Shown piece by piece: positions 13,915 through 26,925 of a DNA stretch of 64,000 bases (within the stretch, counting starts at the first letter, position 1; every line of letters begins with the position of its first letter). The notes below the pieces were generated by a model. It saw nothing but the letters and a program-made list of their open reading frames with translations. It had not been told where the DNA came from and did not search any database. A program made the translations under genes and the position numbers. Source of the DNA: Epiperipatus broadwayi (Eukaryota; Onychophora; Udeonychophora; Euonychophora; Peripatidae); NCBI GenBank assembly GCA_028023455.1, contig JAQFVV010000550.1:248001-312000 (forward strand), written 5' to 3'.

Positions 13915-14863
13915 CAAGGGGTAACTAAAAAATCTGGAATCATTCTCTGATAAGTGATCGTGATGTAGTACATGCTTTCATTGCTAAATGCCACTTTCAG
14001 GAACCCTTCCATCATTCTGCTGATTGGCATCATCAAGTTAAGTCATAGTTGCACAGTAAATTTTTTTGTCGTGTGCCTCACTTATTTGTTGATTTTTGTG
14101 ATGTCAGAAAGTTGAAACAAAATGAAATTCTGTTTTCTGTTGAGAAAATAGCAGGGGAAATAATTGTACTGCTTAAAATAGTTTGTAAGCAAGCCTCTCT
14201 GGGAAAACACAAGTTAACAAGTGCCTTAATAAACTACTTCCCAATAAAGCACAACAATTCATAATTGTCAATATTTTATTAACAAATTCTGAAGTATTTG
14301 CATGATGTAGTAAACTGAAAACATTAAATTTGTGGCAATGGTGCAGTGCAAGCATCACCACAACAATTTACTACCATACAAAGACTGAGTATAAAACAAT
14401 ATTCAATTAAAAGCATCATAACCCAGCCACATTTACCTGATCTTGTTTTAAGTGACTTCTTTTTATTTCCCTAAATGAAGAAATGCCTCTAAAGGAAAGT
14501 TTTGTAGTCTTAGAAGTGATAAAGAAAAATAATGGAGGCATTAAAAGACATCACTTTAATTTCAAAAAATAATTTTATTAGTGTAAAATAATTGATTATT
14601 TAAGAATATGTGAATACATTGTAACTTTAGATCCATCACAGATTCTCAATCAGGATATTGAGCTCATTTATCTACCTCTTTAAGTTCTTGCCAAGACATC
14701 ACTTTAAAAGAATTTCAGACCTACTTTGAAAGATGGAAAACACATTTAGACTGGTGCATTTCATCAAATGGACAGTACTTTGATGGAGTTTAAATTTGTA
14801 ACACTTTGTAATTAATACACAATTTTCGGTACAAAATTTCAGGATTCATTGGGCACTCCCTCT
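13915..14863 (+). mobile_element. Decayed mariner (Tc1/mariner) element
   Basis: About 950 bp bounded by TA on both sides (13913-13914 and 14864-14865), with imperfect terminal inverted repeats: the left starts CAAGGGGTAACTAAAAAATC and the right, on the reverse strand, starts AGAGGGAGTGCCCAATG. Near the 3' end I read a mariner transposase C-terminus: a PDLVLSDFFLFP-like block around 14438-14475 (family norm SPDLAPCDFFLFP, containing the last catalytic Asp), then EFQTYFERWKTHLDWCIS and GQYFDGV around 14709-14790. The N-terminal and central parts are too decayed or deleted to read. Without the 133-bp insertion the element is ~800 bp, against ~1.3 kb for complete mariners. Confidence 0.72.
14545..14707. 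mobile_element. 133-bp insertion with 15-bp target-site duplication inside the mariner
   Basis: The 15-bp sequence AAGACATCACTTTAA occurs at 14545-14559 and again at 14693-14707, where mariner transposase coding sequence resumes exactly in register (the codons before EFQTYFERW). The 133 bp between (14560-14692) have no counterpart in transposase and are therefore an insertion. A 15-bp duplication is typical of LINE-machinery insertions such as SINEs. No poly-A tail and no convincing RNA polymerase III boxes were seen, so the identity of the inserted sequence is open. Confidence 0.75.
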
Positions 14864-14865
14864 TA

Positions 14866-15190
14866 TTGGATTCATGAAAATAAGCCTCCTGCTGTTAAGA
14901 GTAGGTTTTTTTTGCTTTAGAAATGAAAGGAATATATAAAATTGTAAAAAATTATTATGGAATATCATTATTAACTTATATCAGAGGTACTTCCAAAGTT
15001 TTAATTGAATAGATACTTTTTAGCTAAAGATGATCGCTTACTAGAGACAATGTGATTTTAGAGAATCAAGAAGCAGTATAGACAAGGTTCTTTTGCCATA
15101 AAATTGAATGAAAGAAAATTAACTATTTTTAGACTATTTAAGGGATGTATTTAAGCATGAATTGGGTAGATTTATAAAAAAAATCATTCA
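14866..15190 (+). pseudogene. Second LINE, reverse transcriptase fragment resuming after the mariner
   Basis: A heavily decayed RT segment: NYYGISLLTY near 14950-14980 (family norm NYRGISLLS), then QCDFRESRSSIDKV near 15045-15085 (norm QCGFRKGRSTID), then FLDYLRDVFKHELG, which sits where motif A should be but has lost the catalytic Asp context. After removal of the mariner, the distance from the linker block at 13718 to NYYGIS is ~240-280 bp, close to the spacing expected in this LINE family. It is therefore probably the same copy as 13021-13912, split by transposition. Confidence 0.55.
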
Positions 15191-18100
15191 GTTGATTGAT
15201 TCAACGTTTTTATTTTTCTCATCTGGAAATAAATAAGAATATTGTCATTAACTAATTATATAAATAACACATTACTTTTTCATTAAGTAAAACTTTTTAA
15301 ATCACAAAAGTTTAAAATTTAAAAATCTTTATTATATACTTTTATATCAGAAATATTTTTGTCAACAACATATGAATTTCTTTTAATTTGGCTAAAAATT
15401 GCAAATTATTTAACAAAACAATATGTTATCAAAGATGATTCGAAAGACATAATTATTAAAAAGTAATGTTTCTATTGTTTAATATATTTTTAATAAAGAT
15501 AAACATTTACAAATATAGTTGTTTTTTTTACAAAAATATTTTTAACTAAAAATATTTATAATAAATATAATTATTAAGAGAAGGTTTTTTTATTTTTTTC
15601 ACCTCTCTTAATCTTAAAATTATTATAGCATCAAATAAAGATCATAGCTTAACAATTGTGTCTCTTTTTTTTATTCCTTGAAACTCCCGAGAGCATTAAT
15701 TCGACATTTAAAAACTACAACAAACATAAAAGTTTGACAATATGGCTATATTTTATTTATAAATATTTTCTTGTCTTTACTCAGAATTGATTTGGGGATT
15801 TTCAGCTAAATAAATCAGCATGCAATCCTCTACTTGATTAGAGTTAAGAAATGCATTACAGACTATAAAAATAAAATGTTTGCGTCTTTTACAATATTAT
15901 TAAATCATCATTACAAGACATTTTTAACCATCATTAAACACAATGTCTTTGGTTACACTAACTGAATATTAAATTAGCCAACCTATAGGTAAAATGATAT
16001 TTAAAAAAAAATCAATAAATCATTATTTTTTAACTCTTGGAAACTCATTCTATAATTGTCAAATCTAAAGCATAAACATTCCAAAGGTTTTAGTAAATTT
16101 GTAAATGAACTATTTTTTTTATCTGTAATACACACTCACAAAATAACATAAAAGAAATAATAAAAAAAATAATATTAATTAATGCAAGAAAAGATTGATG
16201 TGGAAATTATGTTTCTATTACTACTTTATTTTTTAAAAATATCTTAATGCCTAAATTTTTTTATAGAACAACTGTAAATCTGTTTCTTTTCTAATATAAT
16301 AAAGCTAAGTTACAAATTTAATTTGATCACTTCAATATTTTTCAATAATTTAAGTTAAACAATTTACAATTACTACAATATTTACATATTTTTAAAATAA
16401 ATTACTACAAACTCAATAACATTATTCTAAAATTCTTGTTTGTTGGTTGGTTTTGTTTTTACTTTTTAAGATTATAAAATTTTAGGATAGATTCAAAGTC
16501 ATTCAAATAATTATACTAGTATTCTTGTTTTTATTTTTTTTTTAAAAAGGTATAAATTTTATTTTAAAAAAACTTAAACAGTATTCATTGAAGAAAATTA
16601 CATTGTAAATATTAATTAACTTAAATATATGTTTTACTTTAAAAAGATATATTTAAAGCATGTTAATTCAATTAAATTAAATATAATTTATTATCATAAT
16701 TTAAATAAACTTTATTAATGTAATTTATTAAATATAATTTGTTACATATTAAAAAAAAATTAAATAAAAAATAAATTTGGTTATTTATTTACATTCAGAA
16801 TGATACACATAAAAGAATGTTTAACAATAAAATGTGTGTTATTTTGTATGGTAACATAAATTTTAATAGACATCAAATTATTAAAAATATTTGTCCACAT
16901 TTTGAAGATAGATGTTGAGTTTAGAATTGTAAACTTTATGTTTTTATTTTATATAAACAATTGAAAATCATTCATAGATATAGTTATTTAATTTTTTTAA
17001 CACTTCAATTTTCAGAAATAAGTTTAATTTTGTAAATTATAATCTATTAATTATTTATTTTATCATGATAGTGAATGATAGGATATATGATATGTCATAA
17101 CTGTCAAATATTTTTTAAAGTAAAAGATTTTATATGGAATTTCAAATCTTTGCTTTTATATATACCATACATAGTGTGATAAGCACATATCATCATTTAT
17201 TATTTCCCTATAGTTTATAAGTAAAAAAATAAAAAAAACATTTAAATATTTTGTGTTTAGTATATACTTTTAATAAATCAGGAGTGAAAAAACAACTTAT
17301 TTATTAAAATTTTTAAATAAAATATTTTTATCAAATTGTACTAAATTATAACAAGTGCTTTATTAAAGCTAAAGACGAAGAATTCCATGTTCATGATCTA
17401 ATAATAAAAAAACAACCATATTATTATTGGTTACTAAGTGAAAGAAACAATATTAACAAGAAGAATACATATATTTTTTCTTTAAATTTTGTTTTATTAT
17501 TATATATTTATACCAATAGATTTTGGATTTATAAAAAGAAATAATGCACTGTGTGTAAGAGTTACTATAAGGGAGGGGATAGAGCATTAACTTCCCTCAT
17601 TTAATCTCTTTGTGAGTAAATGAAATGAATAATAACAAGTGCTATGCTAACTGCTATGAAGTTATCGAACTTTTAGATTTACCATGGATTGTAATATCGA
17701 TAAAAGGGATTGTTGGATACTATTTAATGATTAAATGTTTATGAAACCTTACATTCATGTTTGATATCATGGCAGTGTGAAAAGACCATGGGATGATGGA
17801 GCTTAAATGGAAATTATATGCTGAACTTCTAGCAATGCCAATAGACAAATTTCTTTTAAATTACTTGCTCAGATAACTTTTACTTATTAATAATAATTAA
17901 GAATATAATGGTAATTACTGATTAATATCTATCAAAATCTTCTTTATTAATAATTTTAATTATTAATGCAATCTTATTTTATCATTTGTTAGACATTTAG
18001 ATAGCAAAAATAAAGTAAATTAGACTTAATTCAATTATTAAACATTATTTTTTAAAACAAACCTAAATTTAAAACATAACCAATAATTCATATAATTTAA

Positions 18101-19178
18101 TTTAAATTATATAATAACTATTACTCTAAAAAGAATTATTTTATTTGAAAGCTATTATATAAAAAAAATATAAAAATAATAAAATCTCCATTACATTTTA
18201 TATTTTCGTGTGTAAGAAAGAAACTCTGTAATTAATCCTTTATGACTATATGTGTTAATGATTTTAATTAGAGATAATAATTACTAATTACAATATGATT
18301 ATAAATATATATTGATTGATGTTAGATTGCAGTTATTGAATAAAAAATGTTATTTGTCTTACTCATCTAAAATTAGTTAACATTTGCTTTAATAAATTTA
18401 TATTTTATTATTAATCTAAGTATCAGTTGATTGACATCTTGCACAAATCATTATATTATACAAAATTATTCTGTTACACAATTTATCTTTTGTTATCAAG
18501 ATAGTTAATTGTATATCCCATAATATATATTATTAGCAAGTAAATCAGCAATTATTGAATTCTATTTTTTTGCCAGCAAAGACATATTTATGAATTCAAT
18601 GTCATCTTACAAATTGTATGAATTTATTATAGATGTAAATCATCATAGAGTATTTTTTGGATTACCCAATATTGTTGAGCATAATTGAAGAGAACTATTT
18701 GGTTTATAATTTTATCTATTACATTTTGGTAACCCAATTCCACAAGGCACTTGTAGCTCAGCTAGTTTTGCTCTATCATAATATTTTCCATTAAATTTAA
18801 GACATTTATTGAACAGTCAGTTCCACTTATCATTAATTTAGTTACCTGGATTTTTATGAGACATTGCTGGTACTCAACTTACACTTGCTATTTATATTTA
18901 TTATTGTTTATGGTCAGTGATATCTGACATTACAGTAGATAAAAATTAACAAAAAAATAAACTGATTTGATTTTTTAGCAATTGATTTTTTTCCATAAAT
19001 GATTTTTCTTATTTAAATTATAATCTGAAAAATAAGTATATTACATACAATATGACTCACATTGTTTTATGTTTACATTTCTTTGGAGATAAAGAATATG
19101 CAAATAATTGAAAAAAATGTAATTTATATTTCAAATGCAATTGAGAAAAAAATTAATATTACTAGTTTTCACACAACT
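15191..19178. other. Gene-free A+T-rich sequence
   Basis: No coding sequence, RNA gene or transposon boundary recognised in about 4 kb. It contains long A and T runs only. Confidence 0.5.
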
Positions 19179-20305
19179 CAGGAGTGGATAGCCTTTAGCC
19201 TGTAGACCAACTCTAGCACTCAAAAACTTTCAATCCAGTCTGCAGTCATTTTCAAAAATGTGTATAAAATGGTTTTATGTAAAACTTCTATTTAAACAGC
19301 ATGTGTATGGAAATTTTGTATTAAAAGTTAATTAAAAAATATATCAATTTTTGACTACATCTTTTTTCTCTTTAATCTTTACAATAGTTTTAGTTTATTT
19401 TGTCAGAGGTTCAAAATCTCAAAATGTATTTATATTGTGTGGTCTATCTAACTGTGGATTTAATGTACAATGCTGATGGCATTTTGATTGTTTTTCTAGT
19501 AATTTTTGATGATGAATGTATAATAGCAAAAATAAAACTCGAATTTTACTTAGTTTTATTATTATTATTTTGCATTTAACTTTTTTGTTAGGCTGGCTAC
19601 ACAAAGTAAGATAAGAAAATTTGAAACAGAAAACCATACATTTCAAAAGAAATGGAACTACACATTTTTATAAAAAAAAAAAAATAGCAAATCAATGTGA
19701 TTGATTTCAATTAATAAAGAACAAAATATTAAATGGGAATATTTATCAAAACATTCTGATTACAAAACATTGTTGGGAAAAAAAGAAATATTAAAATAGA
19801 AAACTTGAAAAAGAGTTTCATTAAGTAGCTGACATATTTCATAAAATGTACAAATAAGCAAGAAGATTATGTGAAAACAAATTTAAAAAAAGAAAGCAGA
19901 AAATTTGAAACCATTTTTGAAGGAAAGTTTATAAAAGATTGCTGTCTAGCTGCTGTACAATTAATTTGTCCACAACATGAAAAGAAAATTGAAAATATAA
20001 ATATGTCATGAAAAATAGTTACAAAATGAATTGGTAATTTTTTTTGTTGAATGTGGAGCAAGCAAACATTAATAATAAAAATTTTACTAATTCACAAAAA
20101 AATTATGGCCCTTATTTAAATAAAACGAAAGTTGAAACTGGACTGTCAGTTAAAAAGACTGTTCACTTCTAATAATTAGAGCTAAATTACTAAAATCTTT
20201 GATTTAAAATAGTAGGCCCTTTTTTAAATCAATAATTTTGTATGGTCTATGAATGATATTATAAATATGAAAATGGTCAATGGCACAAAAAGGTTTCTGA
20301 CATAC
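19179..20305 (+). mobile_element. Decayed hAT DNA transposon (Charlie / ZBED5-like)
   Basis: The left end CAGGAGTGGATAGCC at 19179 matches the hAT-type terminus (CAGNGGTGG...). The right end near 20275-20305 carries the degraded ATGGTCAATGGCACAAAAAGG block typical of the 3' terminus of Charlie-like hATs. Between them lies the N-terminal part of a BED-finger transposase. At ~1.13 kb it is much shorter than an autonomous hAT, so the catalytic and dimerisation regions are deleted. No 8-bp target-site duplication could be confirmed. Confidence 0.65.
19604..20065 (+). pseudogene. hAT transposase N-terminal fragment (BED finger / ZBED5-like)
   Basis: In frame at 19606 the sequence reads SKIRKFETENHTFQKKW, matching the conserved start of ZBED5/GTF2IRD2-like hAT transposases (KRKVDxENRxFQEKW). 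After a frameshift comes LSKHSDYKTLLGKKRN with LKKSF, the tail of the BED zinc finger. Then follows KFETIFEGKFIKDCCLAAVQ, directly continued by LICPQHEKKIENINMS, where the family has LCPEKxxxFxxISLSRxTVxxRI. Stops interrupt the last block and homology ends near 20065. Zinc ligands of the finger are only partly recognisable. The motif succession is distinctive, but the fragment could not make a working transposase. Confidence 0.6.
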
Positions 20306-21319
20306 CATATGCATAACTATATTTTCATCCGATTTTAACAATTCAAATTTTACATTAATGAGTGCACTATAAACATTATAGTATTTTGTACACAGTTAAA
20401 TGATAAAAAAAATTAAAAATTATGCATTTGGTTTATGGATTATAAAATACCAATATTCTCCATTTATTATTAATGTATTATAATACTATAAATATAATAC
20501 AAATTGATAAAATAATTATTAATGAAGTTTGATTTTAAACTATCATGTAATTACAATGTCAACCTATTAGATATAATTTATTATCAACAAAAATATCATA
20601 TTACTTTCTTATATACTTAATACATTTATATATGTAAATGTATATCATACACAATTATCAAATCTATTATTGCTTTATTACATAAAAAAAATAAGATAGT
20701 GTGCAAATTTTTTGCATGTAACTGTCTTGCTTTTCAATAACTTAAATAAAAAATTTACACTTAAATTTACAAATAAGGACTTTGAATCTAATATCAAAGC
20801 GTCCATAATTTGTAAATATATTTTGCTGTTATTTAATATAAAATGTAATTTATATAAATCAATACAAATATAGATTTAAAAAATCGTTAATATATATATA
20901 TATAATATTTATGCTCTTTGCAGTTTTAAAAGCTAAAAATTTCTAAATTGAAATCTCATGCAAATGTGCCCTCATCCTTTCATTTTGCTATTTAAATACC
21001 TCATGATCTTCAAAATACCTGTCCATACAATTATGGATTTATTATACTGTATATTAAATTAATTATAGATTTTTACAAAGAAAATAACACAATCCTACAG
21101 AAAATTAAATGCTACCTCCCCATCCCCCCAACTGATGACAGGCCATGGCTTCTATCATACATACATATCTTAACAAAAATCTTTAATAAAACATTTTCTT
21201 CAACTTATCATCTTGCTTTCCACACCCTCCTTCAATTCATAGAGACTACTGAATAATTACAAAGATATACTTGAGCCTGAATTTATTCTAGCACTGTTTA
21301 TAAAATTTAATGTCCCCAA
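20306..21319. other. No recognised feature
   Basis: A+T-rich sequence without a readable gene. The part from about 21000 is less A+T-rich and may be the 5' portion of the dispersed repeat that begins at about 21320. Confidence 0.45.
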
Positions 21320-21607
21320 ATTGGATGTCAATCAATTTATTATGGGGAATCCCAAACAACTTTGTCTATATGCCTTTCTCAGCACCATTACTTATACAAA
21401 AGAGCCTTATATATGTTAGAACAAAGTTCTATCTTCTTTCAGCATCACAAGGTAACAGGACATCAATCTGTCCTCTCTTACTCAACCATCCAATATATCA
21501 AATAAAATGATTTAAAAAGAAAAATAGGAGATGCTTGCGATATAGCCAATAATATGAATGCTATCAGTCATAGAGACTCATCTTTCCCTCTCTCCGAAAA
21601 ATTGATG
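21320..21607 (+). repeat. Dispersed repeat family A, copy 1
   Basis: This ~290-bp stretch is homologous to the reverse complement of 60080-60375. Shared landmarks in the same order: a TTATGG block, GTCTATATGCCTTTC against ATCTATATGCCTTTC, AATTTGTCTCC-like sequence, CAACCATYCAATA, AATGATT with an A-rich run, ATGAATGCTATCA, and a CTCTCTC pyrimidine run. Divergence is substantial, so the family is old. One frame translates to similar peptides in both copies, but each has stops and conservation does not clearly follow codons. It is probably a SINE or the 3' end of an unidentified retroelement. Confidence 0.65.
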
Positions 21608-22292
21608 CTTTAATTTAAATATTTAAAATCTAATTTAAATAAATTTTAATCTCTTCAAATCTTGCAATGAATGTGAAGAACTCCATAGGTACTTGAAAGT
21701 GCTAAGCTGTATTTAATTTATAGAAATGACAAGTTTCTCTATAGTTGCATATAAACACACTTATTATAGTTATTAAATATAAAATCAGTATTCACAATGC
21801 TAAATTGGATATAATAAAAATTATCTTTTCCTTAATAATTTTAAACCATCTGGCTAACCAGTTTGTGAATTATGTGAAATCAGAGATCAATTATATTTTA
21901 AAACAAAATAAATCATAAATAAGTTAATAATTAGGTATCTTTATTGTTTGGGAATTGACAAGAAGTTCTACTACAGTACTAAATCAATTCTAGAAAATAA
22001 ATCATCATAGTCGTTAAATATATTTTTCTACATTACAGCAAATTAATTTAAGGCATTGTTGAAATAACTCATTATTATTAAAATATTTAATAGAAATTAA
22101 CATATCACTTGTTTTAAATGCCCTCCCTCTTCCATTTCTACCTCTTTTTCTACTATCTACCTCCCTCTCTCTCTTTCCTCTATCTTGCTCTCTGCCCCAT
22201 TTCTCAGAATACTTATATAAAATTTTGTCCATGAATTTATATCATTTTTAAACTGCAGAGAATGCATGTAGAATACACTTTTTTTTAATTTT

Positions 22293-22294
<2 letters not shown>
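21608..22294. other. No recognised feature
   Basis: A+T-rich, with a pyrimidine-rich run (CCTCCC/CTCTCT type) at about 22120-22200. No gene seen. Confidence 0.45.

Positions 22295-22383
<89 letters not shown>
22295..22383. repeat. (TA)n microsatellite
   Basis: About 88 bp of uninterrupted TA dinucleotide repeat. Confidence 0.97.
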
Positions 22384-22386
<3 letters not shown>

Positions 22387-24536
22387 TGATTTGGTCATTA
22401 ATATTTTATAAATCAAGTTTTATGTGCTGCATTTGATTCAAGAATTTTAAATAGAGAAGATTCTGATTATCAGAATGGAGTTTGTAAAATGTCAAAATGT
22501 CTATTAAACTAGATAATAGCACCCTAATTATATGACTGAAAGTTAGGTTCATGTGGTCTTTATATAGAACAATAAGTAAAGTATACCATAGCTGTAATTA
22601 TTGAAACCTAATATTATAATGTTAAATTGTTGCACACCACTATGTGGATATGTATAGAAATAAATATATTGGTTGTTTGAATTTACATAGCTAACTCAAG
22701 CTTTATATGACTGTCACTGTTTTATTTTTAAATTTCAATACTCTTCACATTACACTGTGTTGCACACCATAGCAAATATAAAGTTATGCAAATTTTTCAA
22801 TATTTTCATTCTATTATATCATTTCTTGTTTCCGGATACTTTATTAATTTCAATATATTAAAATAATGATTTTATAGAAACCATACAAAAATAGATATGA
22901 AACTGGGTGTAATAAATAGAGTAGTTGTGGATTATCATATAAAATTTAACTAGCCAATGAAATGTTAATAATTTATGTTAAAATCTAATAATAATATATT
23001 AGCATACATGTGCACAAAATCTAATTTATATGTGAATGAATATATGGGAACATATAATAATTTATGCATAATTTTAAATAAAATTCAATTAAGTAAATTC
23101 ACATTTTTAGTTTTAGTTTTGAGAAAAATATTTTTTTCCTGTTTAAAAAGGTTATTTTTTACACTTACTCAAAAAAAATTAAAAAAAAAAAAAAACTTAA
23201 CACAGATTATAATTTTAAATCAATAAAAAGTAATATATTTTTCAAAAAAAATAATAACATATAAATATAAAAATTTTAAAGTTACAGTTAAAAGTGAAGC
23301 GTTTGTAATTGATTAATTTTAAAATTAAATATAATTAAATCCAGTATTTAGATACATGTAATATAAATATATAATTAATATTAAAAAATAAGACTTAATA
23401 TATACGAAAGGTTTGGGTTTTTTTTTCTGGGTTTTTTTTTTTGTACGTTTAATTTGTTGTAATATGATACTTATATATTTATGTATGTTATACCTTAAAG
23501 AAGTCTTTTATTTAGTCACAACTATTATAAAATTTTTGCATTAAGTAAAATGCATGGATATTATTATTTGTTTATATTAGAAAGTCATAAAATAAATATT
23601 AATTAAAATCAGAAAAAGCAAAAAGTTAAAATTCCACCTAACAATAAAATAATTCTTGCTTTTCAGTTTTAAAAAATAAACTTCATATGTTAAAAAGACA
23701 TTTTTAATACTCACTTGTCAAAAGTTTAAATAAAAAGTAGCTTTATGTGGATCTCTTATTTATTGCCTATACTATTACAGTTATTGTTGCTAGAGAAATG
23801 TTAATCACACTACCTATTAGATATTTAACTTATAATTGTGTTCAAGCATCAAAGATCTATTTCAACTTCCATTGCCATGCAACAGTAAATTTTATGGATA
23901 AAATTTTAATTATGACTGAATAACTCAAATCTTTAAATATTTCTCACTGTCTCTTCCAGTGCTGTTGATGTGTCTTCTAGGGCATATAAAATGATAATAA
24001 CCATTATATAGGAAATATTGTAACTTATTTAAAAGCTGCCTTGTGTTCAAATAAATATCTTAATAACTTATGTATAGAATCCTCCCAAATTTGCAAATCC
24101 TGACAAATAATTTCCCTGCATAGATGAAGTCTTGCAATAATCCCACAGCCAAATTTCTATTCCAAGAACCAGTATAATTTTATGATAAAAAGTTTGTGGT
24201 ATAATTTGCTCAATACTTTTTGAATAATTCATAAAATCAGCATTTTTAAAATCTAAAGGTAAATACATTTTAACATAAATGCTTTTGTGAAATTAGTTTC
24301 AATTTGGAATTGGAACAGAAGAAAGCACAAATTGTAAGTAACTTTTATTTTTAATTTCAATGCCATGATAAACTGATACCTCCAAAAAATGTGAGAGTTA
24401 TAAATTATTTGCATTCCATTGTATTTTTAGTATTGTTTAAAATTTATAATATATGCTATTCTGTTAAAATCGCAAGCCATAATGTGACGATAAAAGGGAA
24501 AGTAGATATATGAAATAATATTACTGGATAGAATAT
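22384..24536. other. Gene-free A+T-rich sequence
   Basis: Only short, compositionally random frames. T-runs at about 23416-23445. No gene recognised. Confidence 0.5.
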
Positions 24537-24630
24537 TTTTATTGTGTTTATATATATATATATATATTAATTGCTCATCGCTTTTATTGTGTTTATATAT
24601 ATATATATATATTAATTGCTCATCGCTTTT
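24537..24630. repeat. 45-bp tandem duplication containing (TA)n
   Basis: Two identical adjacent copies of a 45-bp unit (ATTGTG... at 24541 and 24586). Each contains a (TA)n run followed by TTAATTGCTCATCGC. The (TA)n lengths are equal, so the duplication is recent. Confidence 0.92.
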
Positions 24631-26411
24631 TGTTTTATTGAATAATAGAAAGTTAATTACAGGTGTTAATATAGAAATGATAAAAATGCATAAATTCTTA
24701 AATTTTTTAATGTTTAGTTTGGAATGAGATGTTTATTTTATTTTGAATAAAATAGAAATTTTAAGTTGAACTTGAAAAATATTCTAGATAATTTTTATAT
24801 GTTTATTTCCTGGAGATGTAAAAATTATTCAAAATGAAAAATGTAATGAAAAATGAAAAATTAAGGAGCAATGATGATATCTAGGAATAGAGAGGGTTTA
24901 ATAAATAGACAATCAGCTAATATAAAAACAACCGAATTGTTGGAAATTTGAATGGATTGAATGATGGGTAATATAAGTTTTTATTTTGTGTACATTTGTA
25001 TTAATAGTTGATAAAGATTGTCAGTGATACAATCGAAAGTACTTCCAGTAAAGAATATATTGTTTAAAATTTGAATACTGTGTTAAATAAATTTGTTTGA
25101 ATAAAGATTTTATTTATTCTTTGAATATGCACTGATATATTTATTTAACTCATTTTCATAGATGAGACAATCCCAAGTATTTATAAATAAAGCAAAAAGA
25201 TTGCATATGTAAATGAAATCAATAATATACAAAAGAGATAAGTTATTCTTTCTTTCTCACTTTCTTTCACTCTTGTTTGAAGAAGTAGAAGAGAAAAAAA
25301 AATTAGCTATCAAATTAAAAATTATACAAGAAGTCTCAATTCCTTTTATTACATTGATTTATGAAAAGATATGAAAATACTCATTATATTTAGATATTCT
25401 TTTCATATGGAGCACTAGGCCAAAGCAATTAACACATCAGCTCTTATCCTTGGTATATTTTTCAGTGTTTTCCTGTAAAGTATAGTAAGCTAATAAAGAG
25501 AAAAAGACACAAAATTTTGGACCACTACTCTTTTCAGTTTATTGCTGGGTATACAGCAGTGCATAGTTGTTTCTAATACTCTTTGCTTTACAGATTATAT
25601 TAAATTGTATAAAACAATTAATAATTTTGATCAGAAAATTTTATATTCTGATATCAAACGATTCAAGATTGGTGTGCAAGAACTATATGGAAATTAACAT
25701 TGAAAAATATTGTGTTACATCATTTTCTAAAAAATCATCTACAAGTATGTTCAATTACACACTATATTTTTAAGGTATTTCAAGAAAAAAAAAATCGAGA
25801 TTTAAGCATTATATTTAATAATAATGAAACATTTAATAACAATATTCACTATATTATTGCAAAAGTTATAAAATAATGGGTTTTATTCTCAGAAACTGTA
25901 AAATGTTTAAGAAAACTACATGTATGTATTTATTTCATATATTGGTTTTATCTATTTTAAATTATAGATCTTTGATTGGGAACTCTTATAAATTGAGCAA
26001 CAGATTAGCACTGGTAAAAGTTTATAAAAAATTTCTAAAATATATTGAATATGAAATAATATATGATGACAATTCATTCTATAAACAACAAATATATACT
26101 CATATGAAGTATTTTAAAAAATTACATCAGGTATAGTAGATGTGGGAAGTTAACAAACAACATTACCATTTAAGTTGAAGGTAAAGGATATGAGATTAAA
26201 AATATTGTATAACATTCCAAAGTTTAAAATGAAGTATTAAAAAATTCTATATTGGTAAGATTACTTAGACTGTATAATAAATACTTTAGTGCTGTTAATA
26301 TATTTGAAACAAATGAGAAAACATTTAGGACTACTGTACAAAAAACTCTGCAAATGTTTTGTGAATTATATTAACTGTAAATTTTTGTTTAGATGTAACA
26401 TATTAAATTAA
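24631..26411. other. No recognised gene
   Basis: Two short frames (25567-25773 and 25876-26136) are open but have A+T-driven composition, no recognised domain and no supporting signals. I do not call them genes. Confidence 0.45.
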
Positions 26412-26554
<143 letters not shown>

Positions 26555-26925
26555 GTTTCAACAATAGTAAACTTTATTGATCCTTTTAGTTACATAGTAT
26601 TACAATGCAATAGCAAGATACATATTGAATCTTATTATTGTCAGTTCAATTTCAAGTGCTACCATATTCATTTTTTAAAAAGTACATATCTATACGGGTA
26701 ATTTTACACGAGTGTATCTACTTTAGGAATGTTAATTAATCACATTATTGTCCAATAGGAGTAATTTCTGTATAAGTTCTTCATAAGATGAGTTGCAGTC
26801 CCCAACCAGAACAGTGGTGCTTGCATTTATGGCAAAAATTGAATTTATATTATAAATTATAGATTACTATACAGAAACAGAATCAGAATTAAAACCAATT
26901 CTTTTTTATGTTGCACTTCAAGTAT

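Noticed and set aside
18754-18765. TAGCTCAGCTAG, like a tRNA A box
   Set aside because: No B box or cloverleaf within the required distance on the same strand.
25876-26136. 86-codon open frame
   Set aside because: Random-looking, no motif, no homologous copy in the window; length is not unusual for this amount of A+T-rich sequence.
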